Positions 22,501 through 34,559 of a stretch of DNA of 64,000 nt are shown one piece after another (the first letter of the stretch is position 1; the number at the start of each line of letters is the position of its first letter). The stretch comes from Salvelinus alpinus. Taxonomy: Eukaryota; Chordata; Actinopteri; Salmoniformes; Salmonidae. Made by a program: the position numbers and the translations under genes. Where the stretch lies: NCBI RefSeq assembly GCF_045679555.1, contig NC_092091.1:94351141-94415140 (forward strand). The letters run 5' to 3'. A model generated the notes under the pieces. That model saw only the letters and a list, made by a program, of their open reading frames with translations. It had not been told where the DNA came from and searched no databases.

Positions 22501-24929
22501 TTAGTAACCTCTATAGGACAGGGTTACTGTTGGTCTGGTACAGTTAGTAACCTCTATAGGTCAGACAGGGTTACTGTTGGTCTGGTACAGTTAGTAACCT
22601 CTATAGGACAGACAGGGTTACTGTTGGTCTGGTACAGTTAGTAACCTCTATAGGACAGACAGGGTTACTGTTGGTCTGGTACAGTTAGTAACCTCTATAG
22701 GTCAGACAGGGTTACTGTTGGTCTGGTACAGTTAGTAACCTCTATAGGTCAGACAGGGTTACTGTTGGTCTGGTACAGTTAGTAACCTCTATAGGTCAGA
22801 CAGGGTTACTGTTGGTCTGGTACAGTTAGTAACCTCTATAGGACAGACAGGGTTACTGTTGGTCTGGTACAGTTAGTAACCTCTATAGGTCAGACAGGGT
22901 TACTGGTGGTCTGGTACAGTTAGTAACCTCTATAGGACAGACAGGGTTACTGTTGGTCTGGTACAGTTAGTAACCTCTATAGGTCAGACAGGGTTACTGT
23001 TGGTCTGGTACAGTTAGTAACCTCTATAGGTCAGACAGGGTTACTGTTGGTCTGGTACAGTTAGTAACCTCTATAGGTCAGACAGGGTTACTGTTGGTCT
23101 GGTACAGTTAGTAACCTCTATAGGTCAGACAGGGTTACTGTTGGTCTGGTACAGTTAGTAACCTCTATAGGTCAGACAGGGTTACTGTTGGTCTGGTACA
23201 GTTAGTAACCTCTATAGGTCAGACAGGGTTACTGTTGGTCTGGTACAGTTAGTAACCTCTATAGGACAGACAGGGTTACTGTTGGTCTGGTACAGTTAGT
23301 AACCTCTATAGGACAGACAGGGTTACTGTTGGTCTGGTACAGTTAGTAACCTCTATAGGACAGGGTTACTGTTGGTCTGGTACAGTTAGTAACCTCTATA
23401 GGTCAGACAGGGTTACTGTTGGTCTGGTACAGTTAGTAACCTCTATAGGACAGACAGGGTTACTGTTGGTCTGGTACAGTTAGTAACCTCTATAGGACAG
23501 ACAGGGTTACTGTTGGTCTGGTACAGTTAGTAACCTCTATAGGTCAGACAGGGTTACTGTTGGTCTGGTACAGTTAGTAACCTCTATAGGACAGGGTTAC
23601 TGTTGGTCTGGTACAGTTAGTAACCTCTATAGGTCAGACAGGGTTACTGTTGGTCTGGTACAGTTAGTAACCTCTATAGGACAGGGTTACTGTTGGTCTG
23701 GTACAGTTAGTAACCTCTATAGGTCAGACAGGGTTACTGTTGGTCTGGTACAGTTAGTAACCTCTATAGGTCAGACAGGGTTACTGTTGGTCTGGTACAG
23801 TTAGTAACCTCTATAGGACAGACAGGGTTACTGTTGGTCTGGTACAGTTAGTAACCTCTATAGGTCAGACAGGGTTACTGTTGGTCTGGTACAGTTAGTA
23901 ACCTCTATAGGTCAGACAGGGTTACTGTTGGTCTGGTACAGTTAGTAACCTCTATAGGTCAGACAGGGTTACTGTTGGTCTGGTACAGTTAGTAACCTCT
24001 ATAGGTCAGACAGGGTTACTGTTGGTCTGGTACAGTTAGTAACCTCTATAGGACAGACAGGGTTACTGTTGGTCTGGTACAGTTAGTAACCTCTATAGGT
24101 CAGACAGGGTTACTGTTGGTCTGGTACAGTTAGTAACCTCTATAGGTCAGACAGGGTTACTGTTGGTCTGGTACAGTTAGTAACCTCTATAGGTCAGACA
24201 GGGTTACTGTTGGTCTGGTACAGTTAGTAACCTCTATAGGTCAGACAGGGTTACTGTTGGTCTGGTACAGTTAGTAACCTCTATAGGTCAGACAGGGTTA
24301 CTGTTGGTCTGGTACAGTTAGTAACCTCTATAGGTCAGACAGGGTTACTGTTGGTCTGGTACAGTTAGTAACCTCTATAGGTCAGACAGGGTTACTGTTG
24401 GTCTGGTACAGTTAGTAACCTCTATAGGTCAGACAGGGTTACTGTTGGTCTGGTACAGTTAGTAACCTCTATAGGACAGACAGGGTTACTGTTGGTCTGG
24501 TACAGTTAGTAACCTCTATAGGTCAGACAGGGTTACTGTTGGTCTGGTACAGTTAGTAACCTCTATAGGACAGACAGGGTTACTGTTGGTCTGGTACAGT
24601 TAGTAACCTCTATAGGTCAGACAGGGTTACTGTTGGTCTGGTACAGTTAGTAACCTCTATAGGTCAGACAGGGTTACTGTTGGTCTGGTACAGTTAGTAA
24701 CCTCTATAGGTCAGACAGGGTTACTGTTGGTCTGGTACAGTTAGTAACCTCTATAGGTCAGACAGGGTTACTGTTGGTCTGGTACAGTTAGTAACCTCTA
24801 TAGGTCAGACAGGGTTACTGTTGGTCTGGTACAGTTAGTAACCTCTATAGGTCAGACAGGGTTACTGTTGGTCTGGTACAGTTAGTAACCTCTATAGGTC
24901 AGACAGGGTTACTGTTGGTCTGGTACAGT
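19575..24929. repeat. 47-bp minisatellite, about 114 copies, sharing a core with the 31-bp array
   Basis: Units of 47 bp: the same 24-bp core as the 31-bp array plus a different 23-bp spacer starting tagtaacctctatagg. The spacer varies as ggtcagaca or ggacagaca, with 4-bp losses or gains of gaca (short units near 22520, 23360, 23590 and 23680; long ones near 21050, 21850 and 21900). The last core is followed by attaaagggagg, which ends the array. Confidence 0.95.
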
Positions 24930-25057
24930 AATTAAAGGGAGGAGAGACCGTTACTGTCCCTGTCCCTGCATGTGTAAACTCCACCTTTATACCTGTATAA
25001 ACATGTATCACAAGTAATACACAATTTACCTACCATCTACCACCTCTCCCTGTCTCT
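24930..25057. other. short non-repetitive intron segment
   Basis: Ordinary sequence leading from the 47-bp array into a pyrimidine array. Nothing is recognised. Confidence 0.7.
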
Positions 25058-25825
25058 CTCTCCCTCTTTTTCAGTCTCTCTCCCTCTTTTTCAGTCTCTC
25101 TCCCTCTTTTTCAGTCTCTCTCCCTCTTTTTCAGTCTCTCTCTCTCTTTTTCAGTCTCTCTCTCTCTTTTTCAGTCTCTCTCTCTCTCTTTTTCAGTCTC
25201 TCTCCCTCTTTTTCAGTCTCTCTCCCTCTTTTTCAGTCTCTCTCTCTCTTTTTCAGTCTCTCTCTCTCTTTTTCAGTCTCTCTCTCTCTCTTATTCAGTC
25301 TCTCTCTCTCTCTTTTTCAGTCTCTCTCTCTCTTATTCAGTCTCTCTCTCTCTCTTTTTCAGTCTCTCTCCCTCTTTTTCAGTCTCTCTCCCTCTTTTTC
25401 AGTCTCTCTCCCTCTTTTTCAGTCTCTCTCCCTCTTTTTCAGTCTCTCTCTCTCTTTTTCAGTCTCTCTCTCTCTTTTTCAGTCTCTCTCTCTCTTTTTC
25501 AGTCTCTCTCCCTCTTTTTCAGTCTCTCTCCCTCTTTTTCAGTCTCTCTCTCTCTTTTTCAGTCTCTCTCTCTCTTTTTCAGTCTCTCTCTCTTTTTCAG
25601 TCTCTCTCTCTCTTTTTCAGTCTCTCTCTCTCTTTTTCAGTCTCTCTCTCTCTTTTTCAGTCTCTCTCTCTCTTTTTCAGTCTCTCTCTCCCTCTTATTC
25701 AGTCTCTCTCTCCCTCTTTTTCAGTCTCTCTCTCCCTCTTTTTCAGTCTCTCTCTCCCTCTTATTCAGTCTCTCTCTCTCTCTTTTTCAGTCTCTCTCTC
25801 TCTTTTTCAGTCTCTCTCTCTCTCC
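25058..25825 (+). repeat. about 20-bp array of acceptor-like units, about 38 copies
   Basis: Units of about 20 bp, tctctctccctctttttcag, with ccctc/ctctc and tttttcag/ttattcag variants. Each unit is a pyrimidine tract followed by CAG and so looks like the 3' end of an intron on the + (gene) strand. No exon follows: the sequence after the last unit (ccttagccaggtgtttg) does not fit the tbc1d1 phase or protein. It is best treated as an intronic repeat that happens to imitate about 38 splice acceptors in a row. Confidence 0.9.
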
Positions 25826-25960
25826 TTAGCCAGGTGTTTGTTACAGTCCTCTGGTTACAGATGGAGTGTGACAAATCACCTTTAATCAACAAGCCCATCT
25901 ACAAACATAAGTACACACACAGAACAGGTTATACCAGGACAGTAGACTGAAGAGAATAGC
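25826..25960. other. short non-repetitive intron segment
   Basis: Ordinary sequence between two arrays, with no recognisable feature. Confidence 0.65.
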
Positions 25961-27019
25961 TGACCATACCTGTAACTACCTGTATTTACTGTTTAGTTGT
26001 AATACCATACCTGTAACTCCCTGTATTTACTGTTTAGTTGTAATACCACACCTGTAACTACCTGTATTTACTGTTTAGTTGTAATACCATACCTGTAACT
26101 ACCTGTATTTACTGTTTAGTTGTAATACCATACCTGTAACTACCTGTATTTACTGTTTAGTTGTAATACCATACCTGTAACTACCTGTATTTACTGTTTA
26201 GTTGTAATACCATACCTGTAACTACCTGTATTTACTGTTTAGTTGTAATACCATACCTGTAACTACCTGTATTTACTGTTTAGTTGTAATACCATACCTG
26301 TAACTACCTGTATTTACTGTTTAGTTGTAATACCATACCTGTAACTACCTGTATTTACTGTTTAGTTGTAATACCATACCTGTAACTACCTGTATTTACT
26401 GTTTAGTTGTAATACCATACCTGTAACTACCTGTATTTACTGTTTAGTTGTAATACCACACCCGTAACTACCTGTATTTACTGTTTAGTTGTAATACCAT
26501 ACCTGTAACTACCTGTATTTACTGTTTAGTTGTAATACCACACCCGTAACTACCTGTATTTACTGTTTAGTTGTAATACCATACCTGTAACTACCTGTAT
26601 TTACTGTTTAGTTGTAATACCACACCTGTAACTACCTGTATTTACTGTTTAGTTGTAATACCATACCTGTATTTACTGTTTAGTTGTAATACCATACCTG
26701 TAACTACCTGTATTTACTGTTTAGTTGTAATACCACACCTGTAACTACCTGTATTTACTGTTTAGTTGTAATACCATACCTGTAACTACCTGTATTTACT
26801 GTTTAGTTGTAATACCACACCCGTAACTACCTGTATTTACTGTTTAGTTGTAATACCACACCTGTAACTACCTGTATTTACTGTTTAGTTGTAATACCAC
26901 ACCTGTAACTACCTGTATTTACTGTTTAGTTGTAATACCACACCTGTAACTACCTGTATTTACTGTTTAGTTGTAATACCATACCTGTATTTACTGTTTA
27001 GTTGTAATACCATACCTGT
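25961..27019. repeat. 41-bp minisatellite, about 26 copies
   Basis: Units of 41 bp starting taccatacctgtaactacct and ending tttagttgtaa. Variants are catacc/cacacc and ctgtaa/ccgtaa, and two short units lack gtaactacct (near 26665 and 26985). Confidence 0.95.
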
Positions 27020-27200
27020 AACGGAGGGTTAGGCTTGGGGACGGAGGGTTAGGCTTGGGGACTGAGGGTTAGGTGTAGGAACGGAGGGTCTGGTTTAGGA
27101 ACGAAGGGTTAGTTTTAGGAACGGAGGGTTAGTTTTAGGAACGGAGGGTTAGGTGTAGGAACGGAGGGTTAGGTTTAGGAACGGAGGGTTAGGGCAAGAT
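27020..27200. repeat. 20-bp minisatellite, about 9 copies
   Basis: Units such as acggagggttaggtttagga with several substitutions. It contains ggttag steps but is not a telomere repeat. About 120 bp of ordinary sequence follow. Confidence 0.85.
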
Positions 27201-27319
27201 CCAGGTTAGTTATAGTTTAAGTCAGGTTAAAGTTTCAGAACAAGGCATTTTCTGCTGGTTAAAAATACACTTCCTTAATATGTAACTCTGCTGCTACTGA
27301 CTGGGGTTGAAACCAAGGA

Positions 27320-27648
27320 CCATCTGCGCCCTACGAGACTGTCTTAGTCCACTATGAGACTGTCTTAGTCCACTATGAGACTGTCTTAGTCCACTATGAG
27401 ACTGTCTTAGTCCACTATGAGACTGTCTTAGTCCACTATGAGACTGTCTTAGTCCACTACGAGACTGTCTTAGTCCACTACGAGACTGTCTTAGTCCACT
27501 ACGAGACTGTCTTAGTCCACTACGAGACTGTCTTAGTCCACTACGAGACTGTCTTAGTCCACTACGAGACTGCCTTAGTCCACTACGAGACTGCCTTAGT
27601 CCACTACGAGACTGCCTTAGTCCACTACGAGACTGCCTTAGTCCACTG
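27320..27648. repeat. 21-bp minisatellite, about 16 copies
   Basis: Units of 21 bp, ctatgagactgtcttagtcc plus a. They change along the array from ctatgag to ctacgag, then from gtctt to gcctt, so point variants spread as contiguous runs. The 21-bp length keeps frames open on the minus strand (QSRSGLR repeats); no gene is inferred. Confidence 0.93.
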
Positions 27649-27713
27649 AGCTGAAGGCCTTCAGGCTGATCATTATATGGATGTTGTTTACTGAGTCCTC
27701 TCTTGTACGTACT

Positions 27714-27716
<3 letters not shown>

Positions 27717-27749
<33 letters not shown>

Positions 27750-28245
27750 CGAATAGAACACAGAGTAGCATGGAAGAACCTGATAGTCAATGAGTGAATC
27801 TAAACTGTGTGTGTGTGTGTGTGTGTGTGGTGTAAGCGTGTTGGAACTTGCACAGTCACTGAAACAAACACGCCAGACTTCTTAAGAAACACATGCTGAC
27901 CCACCCGGCCTCCTCTGTAAACACGCTCCACCAGAGCCAACGCCCTCCACACACACACACACACACACACACACCCACACACACCACACATTACACACAC
28001 ACACACACACACACCACACACACACCACACACACACACACACCACACACACACCACACCACACACCACACACACACACACACACACCACACACACCACAC
28101 ACACACACAAACTGTTACACACACACACCACACACACACACCACACACACACACCACACACCACACACCACACACACACACACCACACACACACACACCA
28201 CACACACACATTACACACACACACACACACCACACATTACACACA

Positions 28246-28303
<58 letters not shown>

Positions 28304-28459
28304 ACACACACATTACACACACACACACACACATTACACACATTACACACACACACACACACACACCACACACACACTGTCACACACACACACTGTTACA
28401 CACACACACTGTTACACACACACACTGTTACACACACACACGGACACACACACACACTG

Positions 28460-28496
<37 letters not shown>

Positions 28497-28515
28497 ACAC
28501 ACCACACACACACAG
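27717..28515. repeat. CA/TG microsatellite cluster
   Basis: A (CA)n run at about 27717-27747, a (TG)n run at about 27808-27829, about 120 bp of ordinary sequence, then a compound CA-rich block from about 27949 to 28513 with frequent cacacca, attacaca and ctgttacaca interruptions. All long open frames here are low-complexity (H-T or C-V) artefacts. Confidence 0.9.
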
Positions 28516-28519
28516 AGGG

Positions 28520-29165
28520 AGCCTGACAATAACAGTGGGTGTTACCTGTATCTAGAGGTGAGACTGGGGGGTGGGGGGTCCAGTCTGATCTCAGTGGGTG
28601 TTACCTGTATCTAGAGGTGAGACTGGGGGGGGGGGAGGTGTGCAGTCTGATCTCAGTGGGTGTTACCTGTATCTAGAGGTGAGACTGGGGGGGGGGGGGG
28701 TCCAGTCTGATCTCAGTGGGTGTTACCTGTATCTAGAGGTGAGACTGGGGGGGGGGAGGTGTGCAGTCTGATCTCAGTGGGTGTTACCTGTATCTAGAGG
28801 TGAGACTGGGGGGGGGGGGGTGTCCAGTCTGATCTCAGTGGGTGTTACCTGTATCTAGAGGTGAGACTGGGGGGGGGGGGGGAGGTGTCCAGTCTGATCT
28901 CAGTGGGTGTTACCTGTATCTAGAGGTGAGACTGGGGGGGGGGTGTCCAGTCTGATCTCAGTGGGTGTTACCTGTATCTAGAGGTGAGACTGGGGGGGGG
29001 GGGTGTCCAGTCTGATCTCAGTGGGTGTTACCTGTATCTAGAGATGAGACTGGGGGGGGGGGGTGTCCAGTCTGATCTCAGTGGGTGTTACCTGTATCTA
29101 GAGGTGAGACTGGGGGGGGGGGGGTCCAGTCTGATCTCAGTGGGTGTTACCTGTATCTAGATGTA
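28520..29165 (+). repeat. about 60-bp minisatellite with long G runs, about 11 copies
   Basis: Units contain cagtctgatctcagtgggtg, then ttacctgtatctagaggtga, gactg and a run of about 8-14 G. Length differences come from the G run and from gtcc/gtgtcc/aggtgtgc next to it. Repeated G runs could form G-quadruplexes on the non-template strand. Ordinary sequence follows from 29166 to 29270. Confidence 0.93.
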
Positions 29166-29333
29166 TCTAGACTCAGGGGCCACCCGTTGGGGAACCCTGG
29201 ACTCAGGGGCCAGAGAATGGGGTCTATAGTAGCATAGATGGACACTAATGAATTAACTGGTCTCTCTCTACTCCCTCCCTTCCTCTGTCTCTCTCCCTCC
29301 CATTTCTCCCCCCCCCCCCCCTCTCCATCTCAG

Positions 29334-29507
29334 ACAGGGATGACTGTCCCTTAGACGGTAGGGGCGTGTCTGCAGACGGATCACTGGGCGTGGTTCCGGA
29401 GGAGAGGAAGAAACGTGGCGGAGCAGAACTGAGAGAGCTGTGGAGGAAGGCGGTCCTACAACAGATACTACTACTGAGAATGGAGAGAGAGAACCACAAG
29501 ATACAGG
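29334..29507 (+). CDS. tbc1d1: tbc1d1 internal exon: pre-TBC helical segment
   Basis: 174 nt after ctccatctcag; the first two bases complete a GAC codon with the g left by the exon at 9146-9273. It reads DRDDCPLDGRGVSADGSLG, then VVPEERKKRGGAELRELWRK and AVLQQILLLRMERENHKIQ, ending one base into a codon before gtaaca. ELRELW.KA.LQQILLLRMEREN matches mammalian TBC1D1 (ELRELWQKAILQQILLLRMEKEN). The acidic first half is variable. From 29463 its 3' end with the donor is copied about 90 times downstream; this first copy is taken as the exon because only it continues back into ELRELW. Confidence 0.93.
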
Positions 29508-32500
29508 GTAACACACAGATACTACTACTGAGAATGGAGAGAGAGGACAAGATACAGGGTAATACACAGATACTACTACTGAGAATGGAGAGAGAGGACA
29601 AGATACAGGGTAACACACAGATACTACTACTGAGAATGGAGAGAGAGAACAAGATACAGGGTAATACACAGATACTACTACTGAGAATGGAGAGAGGACA
29701 AGATACAGGGTAACACACAGATACTACTACTGAGAATGAGGAGAGAGAACCACAAGATACAGGGTAACACACAGATACTACTACTGAGAATGGAGAGAGA
29801 GAACAAGATACAGGGTAATACACAGATACTACTACTGAGAATGGAGAGAGAGAACAACAAGATACAGGGTAACACACAGATACTACTACTGAGAATGGAG
29901 AGAGAGGACAAGATACAGGTTAACACACAGATACTACTACTGAGAATGGAGAGAGAGGACAAGATACAGGGTAACACACAGATACTACTACTGAGAATGG
30001 AGAGAGAACAACAAGATACAGGGTAACACACAGATACTACTACTGAGAATGGAGAGAGAGGACAAGATACAGGGTAACACAGATACTACTACTGAGAATG
30101 GAGAGAGATAACAACAAGATACAGGGTAACACACAGATACTACTACTGAGAATGGAGAGAGAGAACAAGATACAGGGTAACACACAGATACTACTACTGA
30201 GAATGGAGAGAGAGGACAAGATACAGGATAACACACAGATACTACTACTGAGAATGGAGAGAGAGAACAACAAGATACAGGGTAACACACAGATACTACT
30301 ATTGAGAATGGAGAGAGAGGACAAGATACAGGATAACACACAGATACTACTACTGAGAATGGAGAGAGAGAACAAGATACAGGATAACACACAGATACTA
30401 CTATTGAGAATGGAGAGAGAGGACAAGATACAGGATAACACACAGATACTACTACTGAGAATGGAGAGAGAGAACAAGATACAGGGTAACACACAGATAC
30501 TACTACTGAGAATGGAGAGAGAGGACAAGATACAGGATAACACACAGATACTACTACTGAGAATGGAGAGAGAGGACAAGATACAGGATAACACACAGAT
30601 ACTACTACTGAGAATGGAGAGAGAGAACAAGATACAGGATAACACACAGATACTACTACTGAGAATTGAGAGAGAACAACAAGATACAGGATAACACACA
30701 GATACTACTACTGAGAATGGAGAGAGAGGACAAGATACAGGATAACACACAGATACTACTACTGAGAATGGAGAGAGAGGACAAGATACAGGGTAACACA
30801 CAGATACTACTACTGAGAATGGAGAGAGAGGACAAGATACAGGGTAACACACAGATACTACTACTGAGAATGGAGAGAGAGAACAACAAGATACAGGGTA
30901 ACACACAGATACTACTACTGAGAATGGAGAGATAGGACAAGATACAGGGTAACACACAGATACTACTACTGAGAATGGAGAGAGAGGACAAGATACAGGG
31001 TAACACACAGATACTACTACTGAGAATGGAGAGAGAACAACAAGATACAGGGTAACACACAGATACTACTACTGAGAATGGAGAGAGAGGACAAGATACA
31101 GGGTAACACACAGATACTACTACTGAGAATGGAGAGAGAGGACAAGATACAGGGTAACACACAGATACTACTACTGAGAATGGAGAGAGAACAAGATACA
31201 GGGTAACACACAGATACTACTACTGAGAATGGAGAGAGAGGACAAGATACAGGGTAACACACTGATACTACTACTGAGAATGGAGAGAGAGGACAAGATA
31301 CAGGGTAACACACAGATACTACTACTGAGAATGGAGAGAGAACAAGATACAGGGTAACACACAGATACTACTACTGAGAATGGAGAGAGAGAACAAGATA
31401 CAGGGTAACACACAGATACTACTACTGAGAATGGAGAGAGAGAACAAGATACAGGGTAACACACAGATACTACTACTGAGAATGGAGAGAGAGAACAAGA
31501 TACAGGGTAACACACAGATACTACTACTGAGAATGGAGAGAGAGGACAAGATACAGGGTAACACACAGATACTACTACTGAGAATGGAGAGAGAGGACAA
31601 GATACAGGGTAACACACAGATACTACTACTGAGAATGGAGAGAGGACAAGATACAGGGTAACACACAGATACTACTACTGAGAATGGAGAGAGAGAACAA
31701 GATACAGGGTAACACACAGATACTACTACTGAGAATGGAGAGAGAGAACAAGATACAGGGTAACACACAGATACTACTACTGAGAATGGAGAGAGAGAAC
31801 AAGATACAGGGTAACACACAGATACTACTACTGAGAATGGAGAGAGAGAACAAGATACAGGGTAACACACAGATACTACTACTGAGAATGGAGAGAGAGG
31901 ACAAGATACAGGGTAACACAGATACTACTACTGAGAATGGAGAGAGAGAACAAGATACAGGATAACACACAGATACTACTACTGAGAATGGAGAGAGAGA
32001 ACAAGATACAGGGTAACACACAGATACTACTACTGAGAATGGAGAGAGAGGACAAGATACAGGGTAACACAGATACTACTTCTGAGAATGGAGAGAGAGA
32101 ACAAGATACAGGGTAACACAGATACTACTACTGAGAATGGAGAGAGAGAACAAGATACAGGGTAACACACAGATACTACTACTGAGAATGGAGAGAGAGA
32201 ACAAGATACAGGGTAACACACAGATACTACTACTGAGAATGGAGAGAGAGAACAAGATACAGGGTAACACACAGATACTACTACTGAGAATGGAGAGAGA
32301 GAACAAGATACAGGGTAACACACAGATACTACTACTGAGAATGGAGAGAGAGAACAAGATACAGGGTAACACACAGATACTACTACTGAGAATGGAGAGA
32401 GAGAACAAGATACAGGGTAACACAGATTCTACTACTGAGAATGGAGAGAGAGGACAAGATACAGGGTAACACACAGATACTACTACTGAGAATGGAGAGA

Positions 32501-34013
32501 GAGGACAAGATACAGGGTAACACACAGATACTACTACTGAGAATGGAGAGAGAGGACAAGATACAGGGTAACACACAGATACTACTACTGAGAATGGAGA
32601 GAGAACAACAAGATACAGGGTAACACACAGATACTACTACTGAGAATGGAGAGAGGACAAGATACAGGATAACACACAGATACTACTACTGAGAATGGAG
32701 AGAGAGGACAAGATACAGGGTAACACAGATACTACTACTGAGAATGGAGAGAGAGAACAAGATACAGGGTAACACACAGATACTACTACTGAGAATGGAG
32801 AGAGAGGACAAGATACAGGGTAACACACTGATACTACTACTGAGAATGGAGAGAGAGGACAAGATACAGGGTAACACACAGATACTACTACTGAGAATGG
32901 AGAGAGAACAACAAGATACAGGGTAACACACAGATACTACTACTGAGAATGGAGAGAGAGAACAAGATACAGGATAACACACAGATACTACTACTGAGAA
33001 TGGAGAGAGAGAACAAGATACAGGGTAACACACAGATACTACTACTGAGAATGGAGAGAGAGGACAAGATACAGGGTAACACAGATACTACTACTGAGAA
33101 TGGAGAGAGGACAAGATACAGGGTAACACACAGATACTACTACTGAGAATGGAGAGAGAGGACAAGATACAGGGTAACACACAGATACTACTACTGAAAA
33201 TGGAGAGAGAGGACAAGATACAGGGTAACACAGAGATACTACTACTGAGAATGGAGAGAGAACAACAAGATACAGGGTAACACACAGATACTACTACTGA
33301 GAATGGAGAGAGAGGACAACAAGATACAGGGTAACACACAGATACTACTACTGAGAATGGAGAGAGAGAACAAGATACAGGATAACACACAGATAATACT
33401 ACTGAGAATGGAGAGAGAGGACAAGATACAGGATAACACACAGATACTACTACTGAGAATGGAGAGAGAGGACAAGATACAGGATAACACACAGATACTA
33501 CTACTGAGAATGGAGAGAGAGGACAAGATACAGGGTAACACACAGATACTACTACTGAGAATGGAGAGAGAGGACAAGATACAGGGTAACACACAGATAC
33601 TACTACTGAGAATGGAGAGAGAGGACAAGATACAGGGTAACACACAGATACTACTACTGAGAATGGAGAGAGAGAACAAGATACAGGGTAACACACAGAT
33701 ACTACTACTGAGAATGGAGAGAGAGGACAAGATACAGGGTAACACAGATACTACTACTGAGAATGGAGAGAGAGGACAAGATACAGGATAACACACAGAT
33801 ACTACTACTGAGAATGGAGAGAGAGGACAAGATACAGGGTAACACACAGATACTACTACTGAGAATGGAGAGAGAGGACAACAAGATACAGGATAACACA
33901 CAGATACTACTACTGAGAATGGAGAGAGAGAACAAGATACAGGGTAACACACAGATACTACTACTGAGAATGGAGAGAGAGAACAAGATACAGGGTAACA
34001 GATACTACGACTG
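29463..34013 (+). repeat. 51-bp exon-edge minisatellite, about 90 copies
   Basis: The last 45 nt of the exon 29334-29507 plus its donor and a few intron bases (agatactactactgagaatg to gatacagg, then gtaacacac) are repeated to 34013. Almost every unit keeps the exact cagg/gtaaca donor. The unit is 51 bp (17 codons), so the exon frame reads through as NTQILLLRMERENKIQG until short units shift it; the true frame stops at 29713. Variants: gaacaag/ggacaag, gaacaacaag, and 48-bp units lacking acac or gaga. It starts within the exon itself. Confidence 0.95.
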
Positions 34014-34279
34014 AACAGCAGCTGTTTGAGGTTATTTGAGGATATAGACGGAGAGTCATGACCTCAGTCAACCCTGCTCATCACACACACACCTCGGTGA
34101 AACTGGCGTGTCTCTGGCAACCGTAAAGTGATCGTTAATTGTTCTCTAGGTATTCAACAACACGTTTGTAACATTAAATACCTAGAAGGCAGATGTTGTC
34201 ATCGGGTGTGTGTGGTCTTACCTGGTGAAGGTACAGTTCAGCTGAGGTTGTGCCGTGTGTTGCCAGGGGTAACGCCCGA
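34014..34279. other. non-repetitive intron segment
   Basis: Ordinary sequence after the exon-edge array. A short open frame at 34128-34310 has no recognisable domain and is not called as a gene. Confidence 0.6.
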
Positions 34280-34425
34280 CCTCATGGCGGTTAACGCTTT
34301 GGGCCAGTAACCGAAAGGGCGCTACGATGAATCTCTGAGCCGACAAGGTGGGAAAAATCTGTCGATGTTGCCTTGAGCAAGACACTAAACCCCTAATGGA
34401 TCCAGGGTCACGGTTAATAGTGGCT
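34280..34425 (+). mobile_element. tRNA-derived SINE fragment (fish type)
   Basis: The stretch ttgggccagtaaccgaaagg, followed by gagccgacaaggtggga, aaatctgtcgatgttgcc and ttgagcaagacactaaaccc, closely resembles the tRNA-derived body of a common fish SINE as I recall it. The 5' tRNA head is only partly recognisable and the 3' tail is replaced by a C-rich tract. The exact family is not claimed. Confidence 0.65.
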
Positions 34426-34500
34426 GACCCCCCCCCCCCCCCACCCTCTCTCTGACCCCCCCCCCTCTCTCTCAGACCCTGACCCCCCCCCCCCCCCCTC
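34426..34500. repeat. poly-C tract
   Basis: Three C runs of about 9-18 bases separated by accctctctctgacc and ctctctcagaccctga blocks. Confidence 0.9.
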
Positions 34501-34559
34501 CGACGGTGTCTCAGGAGGAGTATTGTAATTAATATAATTAATCACACACAGAATATCAC

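Noticed and set aside
27020..27200. Interstitial telomere repeat
   Set aside because: ggttag appears but the unit is about 20 bp and is not ttaggg.
29245..34013. Many minus-strand frames with CYPVSCSLSPFSVVVS repeats
   Set aside because: Antisense of the 51-bp exon-edge array, 17 codons without a stop; no independent gene signal.
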